DNA from: Leeuwenhoekiella blandensis MED217
Lineage (GTDB): Bacteria > Bacteroidota > Bacteroidia > Flavobacteriales > Flavobacteriaceae
DNA length: 64,000 nt
Assembly: GCF_000152985.1 (NCBI RefSeq)
Contig: NZ_CH672395.1
Coordinates: 1,897,687 to 1,961,686, forward strand
Reading direction: 5' to 3'
Shown here: positions 34,964 through 43,335 of the stretch, piece by piece
Layout: every line of letters starts with the position of its first letter
How positions within the stretch are numbered: position 1 is the first letter of the stretch
Position numbers and translations under genes: made by a program
The notes under the pieces: generated by a model
Databases searched by the model: none
Seen by the model: the letters and a program-made list of their open reading frames with translations, nothing else
What the model was told of the DNA's origin: nothing

Positions 34964-35680
34964 ATGCAAATTTCAACAAGAAGATTACGGTTAAGTTTTC
35001 TCGTCGTTCTAAGTAGCTTTTTGCTTCAGCAAGAGCTTAAGGCGCAACGCGGAAATCACGAATTGGGCGGTTGGTATATGTATTTCTTTGATACTGATTT
35101 TGGCACGAGCAATTTTGGTATTATGGGCGATGTGCAACATCGCAGTTTTAATGTTGCCGGGGATTTCCAGCAGTTGATTCTCAGAGCAGGCTTGTCGTAT
35201 AAAATAACGAATTCGACGCTTCGGGCTGTTGCGGGATATTCTTATTTCAACACGGGAACCTTTGGGCCTAGCAATGCGCAATTAAGAGAAGATCGTTTTT
35301 ATCAGGATTTGATTTGGACCAATACGTTCTTTGAGGGGCGTATTGCTCTATTACACAGAATACGCATAGAAGAGCGCTTGATAGAAGATCAGGATTTTAG
35401 GTCTCGATACCGGTATTTTCTAAATGCCAAAGTACCTTTAAACACTAAAACCATAGGTCCTAAAACCTTCTTCACCTATGTCGCCGGAGAGTTTTTTATA
35501 AATGGTGAGCAAGATATAGGTGACGGGCAAACTGTGAGTTTGTATGATCGCACCTGGTTATTTGGTGGTTTGGGCTATCAAATCAAGAAGGGATTACGTG
35601 CAGAGGCGGCTTATATGCGTGAAATAACCAATACACAGACCAAGGGACAATTAATTTTAAGTTTATTTCACACTTTCTAA
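34964..35680 (+). CDS. DUF2490 outer-membrane beta-barrel protein
   Basis: This 238-residue protein has a signal peptide (LSSFLLQQELKAQ) and DUF2490 features (LGGWYMYFFDTDFG, FYQDLIWTNTFF, RIRIEERLIEDQDFRSRYRY, C-terminal Phe in LSLFHTF). Alternating hydrophobic residues and the terminal aromatic suggest an outer-membrane barrel. Function is unknown. It is 10 bp behind the helicase gene and 24 bp before the small Cys/His protein gene. Confidence 0.85.
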   Translation: MQISTRRLRLSFLVVLSSFLLQQELKAQRGNHELGGWYMYFFDTDFGTSNFGIMGDVQHRSFNVAGDFQQLILRAGLSYKITNSTLRAVAGYSYFNTGTFGPSNAQLREDRFYQDLIWTNTFFEGRIALLHRIRIEERLIEDQDFRSRYRYFLNAKVPLNTKTIGPKTFFTYVAGEFFINGEQDIGDGQTVSLYDRTWLFGGLGYQIKKGLRAEAAYMREITNTQTKGQLILSLFHTF

Positions 35681-35704
35681 AAGACATTATATTAATTTAG
35701 CAAT

Positions 35705-36022
35705 ATGATTTTACAAAGCAATAGATTAAAAGCCGGGCTTAGCGTAATGCTGGTGTTGGCTATTTTTGCTTTTAAGATTGTAGATCTTCACCAATACGTT
35801 CACGGTAAAGATTCTGTAAAGGGAACGCATTGTGAATTGTGTTTACTTACCCATAAACAAAAACAAAGTCTTGATTACGACCTGCCTGTAAACTATACGT
35901 TTGAGGTTGCTTCAGCTCCTGAAGAATTTAAGGCTCCCCTACAAATTACCCAAGTTAAACTAACCGATAGGTTTTACTTTGGGAACTCTGCAAACAAGGC
36001 ACCCCCCATATTATCAGTTTAA
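35705..36022 (+). CDS. Small membrane-anchored Cys/His protein
   Basis: This 105-residue protein has one N-terminal hydrophobic helix (AGLSVMLVLAIFAFKIVDLH). A Cys/His cluster follows: HQYVHGKDSVKGTHCELCLL then TH (H, H, H, C, C, H within ~30 residues). I do not recognise the family, but the HxxxH and HCxxCxxxH pattern suggests metal binding. It resembles small genes placed before metal-related TonB receptors (DUF2946-like), and a TonB receptor gene does follow 139 bp later. Confidence 0.65.
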   Translation: MILQSNRLKAGLSVMLVLAIFAFKIVDLHQYVHGKDSVKGTHCELCLLTHKQKQSLDYDLPVNYTFEVASAPEEFKAPLQITQVKLTDRFYFGNSANKAPPILSV

Positions 36023-36047
36023 TAAATTCCCAATGCGGAATGTTTAA

Positions 36048-36145
36048 GAGGTCTTCTAGACCTCGGCTAAAAGGTTTTGCTTTCAGTACTCGTGCTAAGT
36101 AAAATACTTTTATTCATTTATCTGATAATCGTCTTCTTACCGAAG
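36048..36145 (+). promoter_or_regulatory. Two small hairpins before the TonB receptor gene
   Basis: GAGGTCT-tct-AGACCTC (36048-36064) and GTCTTC-ttacc-GAAGAC (about 36129-36145) lie in the 139-bp leader. Neither has a T-run directly behind it. They may be operator sites or leader structure; no known riboswitch is recognisable. Confidence 0.3.
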
Positions 36146-36161
36146 ACCAATATATTTCAAT

Positions 36162-38570
36162 ATGAAATTTTTCAGTTTGGTGTTTGGGCTGCTTTTAAGT
36201 TTTCAGCTTCAAGCACAACAATGTGATTTTAAAATAAGTGGTGTTGTAAAGGATTTTCACGATGGTAATGTTTTACCCAATTCCACATTAAGCATAAACG
36301 GTTATGATATTTATGCACTAAGTGATTTAGATGGAAAATATGAACTGAGTGGCCTGTGTAAAGGAACTTATGTCGTGACCATCACCCATCCTGAGTGCGA
36401 AGTCGCGCAATTTACAGTAGAAGTTACCGACAATGTTCAGCGTGATTTTAAACTAGAACATCACACCGAAGCCTTGAATGCGGTTACTGTTCAGGGAGAA
36501 AATACCAATCGAGGTACCGTTTCCGGGACACAAACGCGGCTTGAGTCCGGAGTTCTAGAAAACTACAGCAATGCCAGCTTGGGTGACGCTTTACGCGAGG
36601 TTGCCGGAGTTTCTTCTTTAAATACTGGAAGCACCGTAGTAAAACCTGTAATTCAAGGTTTGCACAGTAGTCGGGTTCTTATCATCAACAACGGAACCCG
36701 AATGGAAGATCAGGAGTGGGGAGTAGAACACGCTCCAAACCTGGATATCAACGCAGCAGAAAATGTTACGGTGGTTAAAGGGGCAAGTGCCCTGCGTTAC
36801 GGAGGTGATGCTGTGGGAGGTGTGATCGTTACAAACGCTCCCAAAGCACCAGCAAAAGACACGCTTTACGGTAAAACCATTTTAAGCGGAGCGACAAACG
36901 GCCGAAGTCTCGGAGTGACTACCAGCTTGTTAAAGGCTTTCGAAAGTGGCTTTTATGTGCAAGGACAAGGGACTACAAAATACGCTGGAGATCTGGAATC
37001 GCCAGATTATGTATTGTCAAATACCGGTTTGAGAGAGCATGATTTCTCAATAGGTTTTGGACTGAATAAATTCACTTACGGTTTTGATGCGTATTATAGT
37101 TTCTACAATTCTGAAATAGGGATTTTAAGAGCTAGCCATATTGGTAATTTAAGCGATTTGATTCGTGCCATAAACAGCGGGGCGCCTAATTATGTAAGAG
37201 ATTTTACCTATGATATCAATGCGCCTAAACAAGATGTCAGCCACCATTTAGCTAAGATTAATTTTTACAAACGCTTTGAAAAAGCAGGTAAATTAAGTCT
37301 CGATTATTCGTATCAGCAGAATAACCGTAAAGAATTTGACATTCGGCGCGGTGACGATAGAGATCAGGCTTCGCTTGACTTACAACTTACCACACATACG
37401 CTAGCTTCAAACTTTTTATACGATGCTGCATCAAATTTGAAAGCCAACTTTGGTGTTGAAGCTTCTTATCAAGAGAATTTTCCTAATCCTAATACAGGCA
37501 TTAGAAGACTTATTCCTGATTATGAGATGTACACCGCAGGTGCTTATGCCACTGCAGATCTTGATATCTCTCCCAAATGGCGTATTGACGGAGGTTTTAG
37601 ATATGATTTTATGCAGATTGATGCACAAAAATATTATTTAACCAGTAGTTGGGAGAACAGAGGCTATGAGTCAGAATTTGGTGATCTCGTGGTTCAGCGA
37701 TTGGATAATCAGCTTTTGGTAAACCCTGTGTTTGATTATCATAATTTTTCAGGAACCTTAGGAGCACGCTATCGTATCAAATCTAATTGGGATCTAAAAT
37801 TGAATCTGAGTAGTGCTTCAAGAGCTCCCAATCCTGCAGAACTCTTTAGTGATGGTTTACACCACTCTGCAGCAATAATAGAGTTAGGTGATTTACGCCT
37901 TGATCAGGAACAATCGTATAAGGCTAGTTTAGAACTCAACGGGCAGACCGGTGGTCTAACTTTTGGAATCAATCCTTTTTATAACCACATCAGTGATTTT
38001 ATAATTATGGAGCCTAATGGACTTCAATATACCAATCGTGGAGCATTTCCCGTGTATCAATACGGACAAGTAGACGCCAGACTTTTTGGAGTTGATGTTC
38101 GCGCCAATTATACGTTTGATGCTAATTTCAATTTACAAACGGTTTTTGCATACGTAAATGGTCAAGATTTAGATCGCAACCGACCACTTATTGATATGCC
38201 GGCACCAAACATCAATACGACTTTTGGGTTTAGAAAAGCAGAATGGAATAATTTAAATATAGGATTGCGTAATCAAACCGTATTAGAACAAACACGTTTT
38301 CCTAACAATGATTTTGAGGTAACATACATAAATGACTCAGGTGAACAGACGACAGAGACCGTTGCAGTAAGCCAACCGCCTTCAGGGTACAGCTTATTTC
38401 ATTTAACGTCGTCAGTTGACTTTGATGTTTTCAAACAATCTACATTGACCCTAGGCTTTTTTGTAGATAATATTTTAAATACAGCCTATCGGGATTACTT
38501 AAATCGTCAACGTTATTTTACTGATGATTTAGGACGAAATTTTAGAATTCAATTAAAACTAAACTATTAA
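36162..38570 (+). CDS. TonB-dependent outer-membrane receptor
   Basis: This 802-residue receptor has a signal peptide (ending LQLQAQQ), a carboxypeptidase-regulatory-like domain (ISGVVKDFHDGNVLPNSTLS), a plug domain (GDALREVAGVSSLNTGSTVV, VLIINNGTRMEDQEWG, GASALRYGGDAVGGVIV) and a 22-strand barrel ending in an aromatic residue (RIQLKLNY). It imports a ligand with energy from TonB-ExbBD. Being placed between a Cys/His-rich small protein and a surface lipoprotein, it most likely takes up a metal or metal complex; this is inference. No SusD partner is present. Confidence 0.93.
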   Translation: MKFFSLVFGLLLSFQLQAQQCDFKISGVVKDFHDGNVLPNSTLSINGYDIYALSDLDGKYELSGLCKGTYVVTITHPECEVAQFTVEVTDNVQRDFKLEHHTEALNAVTVQGENTNRGTVSGTQTRLESGVLENYSNASLGDALREVAGVSSLNTGSTVVKPVIQGLHSSRVLIINNGTRMEDQEWGVEHAPNLDINAAENVTVVKGASALRYGGDAVGGVIVTNAPKAPAKDTLYGKTILSGATNGRSLGVTTSLLKAFESGFYVQGQGTTKYAGDLESPDYVLSNTGLREHDFSIGFGLNKFTYGFDAYYSFYNSEIGILRASHIGNLSDLIRAINSGAPNYVRDFTYDINAPKQDVSHHLAKINFYKRFEKAGKLSLDYSYQQNNRKEFDIRRGDDRDQASLDLQLTTHTLASNFLYDAASNLKANFGVEASYQENFPNPNTGIRRLIPDYEMYTAGAYATADLDISPKWRIDGGFRYDFMQIDAQKYYLTSSWENRGYESEFGDLVVQRLDNQLLVNPVFDYHNFSGTLGARYRIKSNWDLKLNLSSASRAPNPAELFSDGLHHSAAIIELGDLRLDQEQSYKASLELNGQTGGLTFGINPFYNHISDFIIMEPNGLQYTNRGAFPVYQYGQVDARLFGVDVRANYTFDANFNLQTVFAYVNGQDLDRNRPLIDMPAPNINTTFGFRKAEWNNLNIGLRNQTVLEQTRFPNNDFEVTYINDSGEQTTETVAVSQPPSGYSLFHLTSSVDFDVFKQSTLTLGFFVDNILNTAYRDYLNRQRYFTDDLGRNFRIQLKLNY

Positions 38571-38586
38571 TACACAACATAAGATT

Positions 38587-39174
38587 ATGAAAAATATAAA
38601 ATTTATAGCCCTAGCGCTATTAACTACGATCACGCTTGCTTCTTGTTCATCTGATGATGATACAACACCAGAAGTCATCAATGAAGAGGAAGTTATCACA
38701 ACGATTACGCTTACGCTAGTTCCTGAAACCGGGGAGACGGTAACCCTAGAATCAAGAGATTTAGATGGTGAAGGTCCTAATGAACCTGTGATTACGATTT
38801 CTGGTCCTTTACAAGCCGGAATGCTTTACGATGGAAGCATCACTTTAGAAAATGAAACAGAATCTCCTGCTGAGCTTATTAATGAAGAGATTGAAGAAGA
38901 AGCAGATGAGCACCAATTTTTCTATCAAGCAGCATCAGGTGTTAATGCAACTTTTGCCTATGCAGATACCGAGAATGATTATATGAACAACGGCGTAGCA
39001 AATCCTGTTGGTCTTGAATTTACGTTACAAGCAGGTACTGCGTCTTCAGGAACTATTACGGTTACTCTAAGACATCAGCCAGCTAAAGATGCAGCAGGTG
39101 TAAGTGCAGGTGAAATTGCAAATGCAGCCGGAGAAACTGACGTTCAAGAATCTTTTGACATTGTTATTGAGTAA
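38587..39174 (+). CDS. Surface lipoprotein partner of the TonB receptor
   Basis: This 195-residue lipoprotein (signal ending ITLASCSSDDD) has an acidic linker and a single beta-rich domain with internal acidic stretches (NEEIEEEADEHQFFYQA). It lies 16 bp behind the TonB receptor gene and ends before a bidirectional terminator. Similar small lipoproteins are paired with TonB receptors in Flavobacteriaceae, where automatic annotation often calls them 'type 1 periplasmic binding fold' proteins. A ligand-capturing role at the cell surface is inferred. Confidence 0.8.
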   Translation: MKNIKFIALALLTTITLASCSSDDDTTPEVINEEEVITTITLTLVPETGETVTLESRDLDGEGPNEPVITISGPLQAGMLYDGSITLENETESPAELINEEIEEEADEHQFFYQAASGVNATFAYADTENDYMNNGVANPVGLEFTLQAGTASSGTITVTLRHQPAKDAAGVSAGEIANAAGETDVQESFDIVIE

Positions 39175-39198
39175 ACCTCTATTAAATTATGTATGTAC

Positions 39199-39247
39199 GC
39201 ATACTACGGAATATGAAAATACGGTCCTTTGATAGGTCGTAGTATGC
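39199..39247. repeat. Inverted repeat downstream of the TonB/lipoprotein operon
   Basis: GCATACTACG (39199-39208) and CGTAGTATGC (39238-39247) are perfectly complementary with a 29-base loop. It lies between the lipoprotein stop and the terminator; function unknown. Confidence 0.5.
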
Positions 39248-39297
39248 CTTATATCCACTTCCTCTATAACTTAGGTAAGTTGATAAATATCCTCAAT

Positions 39298-39337
39298 AAA
39301 AAAAGCGCTGTAATTAATATTACAGCGCTTTTTTTAT
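39298..39337. terminator. Bidirectional terminator between lipoprotein and rpoD genes
   Basis: AAAAGCGCTGTAAT and ATTACAGCGCTTTT form a long perfect stem flanked by A- and T-runs, serving both convergent genes. Confidence 0.93.
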
Positions 39338-39358
39338 TTTCACTTTTAGGAGGTAAAT

Positions 39359-40225
39359 CTATCCAAGATAGGTTTTAAGTACTTTACTTCTTGAAGTATG
39401 GCGCAGTCTTCTAATTCCTTTTTCACGAATTTGACGCACACGCTCACGACTTAAGTCAAACATTTCTCCAATTTCTTGAAGGGTGTGAGGCTGCTCACCA
39501 CCTAAACCATAATTTAATTTGATCACATCAGACTCACGAGGAGAAAGCGTCTCAAGAGCTCTTTCAATCTCAGTTCCTAATGATTCCTGCATTAAATCTG
39601 CGTCCGGGTTAGGAGACTCTCCAGATTTTAATACATCATAAAGATTAGAGTCATTTTCACCTTCTTTAAAAGGAGCATCCATAGAAAGGTTACGTCCAGA
39701 GTTTTTCATTGCTAATTTTACTTTAGCAACAGTCATGTCTAACTCTTTTGCGATCTCTTCTGCAGATGGCGGGCGCTCTAAGCTTTGTTCCAGATAAGAA
39801 AATGCTTTGTTGATTTTACTTATCGTACCAATTTTGTTTAGGGGTAAACGTACGGTTCTTGAATGTTCTGAAATCGCCTGTAAAATAGACTGGCGAATCC
39901 ACCAAACCGCGTAAGAAATAAATTTAAAACCACGTGTCTCGTCAAAACGCTTTGCAGCTTTTACAAGACCTACATTACCTTCATTGATTAAATCAGGTAA
40001 TTTAAGACCTTGATTTTGATACTGTTTTGCCACAGAAACCACAAAACGCAAATTAGCCTTTGTCAAACGCTCTAGTGCAACTTGGTCACCTTCGCGAATG
40101 CGTTGTGCCAACTCGACCTCCTCATCAGCAGTAATCATATCGAGTTTACTTACATCTTGTAGATAGGTATTTAAAGATTTTGATTCCCGATTGGTTACCT
40201 GCTTGGTGATTTTGAGTTGTCTCAT
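39359..40225 (-). CDS. rpoD: Primary sigma factor RpoD/SigA (short Bacteroidetes form)
   Basis: At 288 residues it lacks the long region 1.1 and non-conserved region, as is normal in Bacteroidetes. Visible are region 1.2 ([20 protein letters not shown]), region 2 ([39 protein letters not shown]), region 3 and region 4 ([20 protein letters not shown]). It directs RNA polymerase to housekeeping promoters with the TTG/TAnnTTTG signature seen in this window. It is a single-gene unit. Confidence 0.95.
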   Translation of the reverse strand: MRQLKITKQVTNRESKSLNTYLQDVSKLDMITADEEVELAQRIREGDQVALERLTKANLRFVVSVAKQYQNQGLKLPDLINEGNVGLVKAAKRFDETRGFKFISYAVWWIRQSILQAISEHSRTVRLPLNKIGTISKINKAFSYLEQSLERPPSAEEIAKELDMTVAKVKLAMKNSGRNLSMDAPFKEGENDSNLYDVLKSGESPNPDADLMQESLGTEIERALETLSPRESDVIKLNYGLGGEQPHTLQEIGEMFDLSRERVRQIREKGIRRLRHTSRSKVLKTYLG

Positions 40226-40357
40226 ATAAAATTTATTTGTTAAAAGTAAATAGGATGTATTATAACATGGATTATTTTAAAATCAAATTAATTCATGCTT
40301 TTTATGATAAATTTAGCATTTATGCGCTTTTTTTAAAGTATATGCAATCTGAAACAC

Positions 40358-42859
40358 TTAATCTTCATCATTCTTTTTCTTTCTCTTTAGAAACGAAAAA
40401 AATCCTCCGCTAGTATTTTCTTCTTCAGCTTCCTCTTTTTCTTGTGGTAGTGCTTGTTCTTCTGTTCTTAAGACATTACCATCATCATCGAGGTAGACTT
40501 TTGTTCTATAATTCTCTTCCTCTCCGTTAAAAATCGATTCAAAAAATCTTCTTACTTGTGACGTACTATCTTTAACGATAGGAGCGCAATCAAGAGCGCT
40601 TGCCACTTCAGCAGACGGACTTTTAAATCGTTGTTTTGTTAGCTTGGTATAGGTGGTATCTTTATTTAATTGCTGCATAAATTTAGCATAGATTGGCAAA
40701 GCTGAATTTGCTCCTGCACCTAATCCAGTACTGCTAAAGCCTATTCTATAATCATCATTACCTACCCAGCTTACTGCAACCATATAAGGTGTGATACCTA
40801 CAAACCATCCGTCTTTATTATCTTGAGTGGTTCCTGTTTTACCAGCTATGTCATTATTAAGCTTATACGTGTACCTTAGTCGGGTTGCAGTTCCTTCCCT
40901 TACAGTACCTCGCATCATTTCTATCATAGTTTGTCTGGTGACGTTACTCATCACTGCTTTTTCTGGAACTTCCGGAGTGAATTCGGCAACGGTTTTTCCT
41001 GTTCGGTCTACGATTTTTGTAATGTAAAAAGGTTTCATCGGTTTTCCTCCGTTCACAAAGGAAGTATATGCCGAAGCCAGATTGCGCATCTTGATCTGTG
41101 CTGTTCCTAAGGCGAGCGAGGGAACTTTAGGTAACTTAGTATCAATCCCCATACTTCGAGCTTGATTGATTACTTTTTGAATACCAACATCTATAATAAC
41201 CTTAACCGCAACCGTATTTATAGAATTGCTTAAGGCCCCTTTAAGCGAGTACGACAGGTCTTCGCCTTCACCACCTGCATTAGCAGGAGACCATTCCTTA
41301 TTATTAAAATAATAAATCTGTTGGTCGCCATCATAGTAGGTGCAAGGATCCATTCCCTGTTCTAATGCTGTCGTATATACAAAAGGTTTAAACGTAGAAC
41401 CTACCATACGTTCACTTTGACTCACGTGGTCGTATTTGAAATTTTCAAAGTCAATACCACCGATGTAGGCCAGAACACCTCCGGTTTGTGGATCTAATGC
41501 GACAAAACCACAATTAAGTAAAGAGAGATAATGAGACAGGCTGTCTTTTACTGAGATTTGCTGTGTGCGCTCGTCTGTGTTCCAATCAAAGATTTTACGT
41601 TTTCTCTTTATATTTAGTGAGTCTTCAATGGCTTCGGGAGAAAGACTGTCTTTAACCAATTTTTGATAATACGGGAGCTTTTCAAGACTTGGTTTTAGAA
41701 TAGATGAACGTTTCCAAGGCGCATAATTACCATACGCTTTTTCGTATTGCGATTGCAAAGCAGCCATGTGCTCTCGCATTCCGGCTTCTGCATATTCCTG
41801 CATTTTTTTATCAAGCGTGGTGTGTATGGTTAACCCATCTTGATATAAATCGTAAGCAGAACCATCGTCTTTCTTGTAGTTTTTAAGAATGTCCTGAGCT
41901 TCTTGACGTATAAGCTCTCTAAAATAGGGAGCGATCCCAAGATCGGTATGCTTTTGATAACTCAACATAATCGTGTCACGTTCCATACCGACGGTATCTC
42001 GCGGATTCAAATAGTCATAACGTAACATCTGGTTGATCACAACATCGCGTCTTTTTCTAGCGCGATCGGGATAGACTCTTGGGTTATAACTATTATTTGC
42101 TTTTAACGTACCTACCAAAATAGCAGCTTCGTTAAGCGTTAAACTTTCGGTATTCTTATTAAAGAATTTTTGACTCGCGCTTTCTATTCCATAGGTATTG
42201 TCAGGAAAGGGAACGGTATTCAGATAAAGATTAATGATTTCATCTTTAGTGTATACTTCCTCAACCCGTTGCGCGATGATAAACTCTTTGAATTTTGAGA
42301 TCACCAAATTAAACGTGCCGGCACCGCGACGCCCGTAGATATTCTTAACCAACTGCTGGGTTATTGTACTTCCTCCACCCGCGGAGTCATCCTGCATGAG
42401 CAGTGTTTTGAATAAAACACGCATCAGGCTTACTTTATCTACACCATCGTGTTTGTAAAAACGAGCATCTTCGGTGGCAATGAGTGCATTTTTTAAATGT
42501 TCTGGGATTTCGTCAAAACCAATAGGTCTTCGGTCAAAAATGTAATATTTACCAATAACCTTTTCATTTCGGTCTACCAATTGTGTGGCAAGCGATTGTT
42601 CTAGATGGCTAAGCTCATATTTAGATGGAAGTGCTCCCCAGACACCCATATAAATACTGAAGAAAAAAAGCGAAAAGGCAAAAAACAAAGTTCCTAATGC
42701 CAAAAGGGGATAGCGAACCCATTTTCTTTTTACCGCTGAATGAAACTTTAAAGTGGCAAAACGAAATCCTATTTCGAGATATTTTAAAATCTTGAAAAAG
42801 AGCTGAAGCGCTTTACTTTTAAAATCGTTTATGTTCCTATTTTTTAAGGGGTTCCTCAT
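40358..42859 (-). CDS. Class A penicillin-binding protein (PBP1A type)
   Basis: This 833-residue bifunctional cell-wall synthase has a cytoplasmic N-terminus with one membrane segment (about 51-74). The glycosyltransferase domain has catalytic Glu in ATEDARFYKHDGVD (E130), GGSTITQQLVKN and KFKEFIIAQRVEE. The transpeptidase has Ser in GSTFKPF, SNS and KTG in AGKTGTTQDNKDGWF. A Lys/Glu-rich tail ends the protein. The first motif has EDARFY where EDRRFY is usual. A -7-like TACCTTTG (42867-42874, minus) ends 7 bp before the ATG. Confidence 0.94.
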   Translation of the reverse strand: MRNPLKNRNINDFKSKALQLFFKILKYLEIGFRFATLKFHSAVKRKWVRYPLLALGTLFFAFSLFFFSIYMGVWGALPSKYELSHLEQSLATQLVDRNEKVIGKYYIFDRRPIGFDEIPEHLKNALIATEDARFYKHDGVDKVSLMRVLFKTLLMQDDSAGGGSTITQQLVKNIYGRRGAGTFNLVISKFKEFIIAQRVEEVYTKDEIINLYLNTVPFPDNTYGIESASQKFFNKNTESLTLNEAAILVGTLKANNSYNPRVYPDRARKRRDVVINQMLRYDYLNPRDTVGMERDTIMLSYQKHTDLGIAPYFRELIRQEAQDILKNYKKDDGSAYDLYQDGLTIHTTLDKKMQEYAEAGMREHMAALQSQYEKAYGNYAPWKRSSILKPSLEKLPYYQKLVKDSLSPEAIEDSLNIKRKRKIFDWNTDERTQQISVKDSLSHYLSLLNCGFVALDPQTGGVLAYIGGIDFENFKYDHVSQSERMVGSTFKPFVYTTALEQGMDPCTYYDGDQQIYYFNNKEWSPANAGGEGEDLSYSLKGALSNSINTVAVKVIIDVGIQKVINQARSMGIDTKLPKVPSLALGTAQIKMRNLASAYTSFVNGGKPMKPFYITKIVDRTGKTVAEFTPEVPEKAVMSNVTRQTMIEMMRGTVREGTATRLRYTYKLNNDIAGKTGTTQDNKDGWFVGITPYMVAVSWVGNDDYRIGFSSTGLGAGANSALPIYAKFMQQLNKDTTYTKLTKQRFKSPSAEVASALDCAPIVKDSTSQVRRFFESIFNGEEENYRTKVYLDDDGNVLRTEEQALPQEKEEAEEENTSGGFFSFLKRKKKNDED

Positions 42860-42866
42860 AAAAAAA

Positions 42867-42874
42867 CAAAGGTA
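42867..42874 (-). promoter_or_regulatory. -7 box (TACCTTTG) directly before the PBP gene
   Basis: It matches TAnnTTTG on the minus strand, ending 7 bp before the ATG, so a transcript would be leaderless or nearly so. No -33 TTG at proper distance was found. Confidence 0.3.
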
Positions 42875-43014
42875 ATAGTATTTTATGCCTGCGTGGATAG
42901 CACTTTAGATTAGTTTAACAACTAAATTTTTTAATTGAAGTGTAACAAAACTGAAATGCGGTCGTCTTACTTATATAACATCAATCAAAGAGTTCTTTTA
43001 AATTTTAATACAAC

Positions 43015-43178
43015 ACAACTTTTTCCCGGTTTTATCGGGGAAGTGTTTACATAAAAGCTGGCAAAGGTCACCTTCTGGGTGAGTGCTGCGAACTTTAACA
43101 CGTATTTGATTTAAATTTTTAATCAATCAATCACAAAACGAGCAGTTATCTGATTCTTTTAGATAGCTGCTTTTTTAT
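43015..43178 (+). ncRNA. Candidate small RNA gene with its own terminator
   Basis: No protein is encoded here, yet the plus strand has a nested fold: hairpin TTCCC/GGGAA (43023-43042), GTGTT/AACAC (43043-47 with 43097-101), AAAG/CTTT (43054-57 with 43093-96), GCA/TGC (43061-63 with 43084-86) and TCACC/GGTGA (43068-72 with 43078-82). A Rho-independent terminator at 43141-43178 follows. No plus-strand gene lies upstream and the next one starts at 45346, so neither a leader nor a trailer explains it. I recognise no known RNA family. The 5' end is uncertain. Confidence 0.5.
43141..43178 (+). terminator. Rho-independent terminator without an upstream protein gene
   Basis: AGCAGTTATCT and AGATAGCTGCT pair over 11 positions (one G-T), followed by TTTTTTATT on the plus strand. 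The minus strand lacks a comparable T-run, so it serves a plus-strand transcript. Confidence 0.8.
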
Positions 43179-43320
43179 TGGCACCGCCAAAGAGTAAAAT
43201 ATTCCGAGGCTTGCCTCGAAATTGAACATTCATTTCCAAACAATGCCTCTTGGGCCTGCTTTTGTCGGCAGACAGGCTTGCCATAATGTGGTTTACTGGC
43301 ATCTGCTAAGGTTGATTACT
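43175..43320. repeat. REP-like element behind a terminator
   Basis: TTATTGGCACCGCCAAAG, then CCGAGGCTTGCCTCGAAATT and CAATGCCTCTTGGG: same order and near-identical sequence to 21181-21295. It additionally contains TGTCGGCAGACAGGCTTGCC and ends near the SLC13 gene stop. Confidence 0.75.
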
Positions 43321-43335
43321 GAAAGGTGGTTTAGT

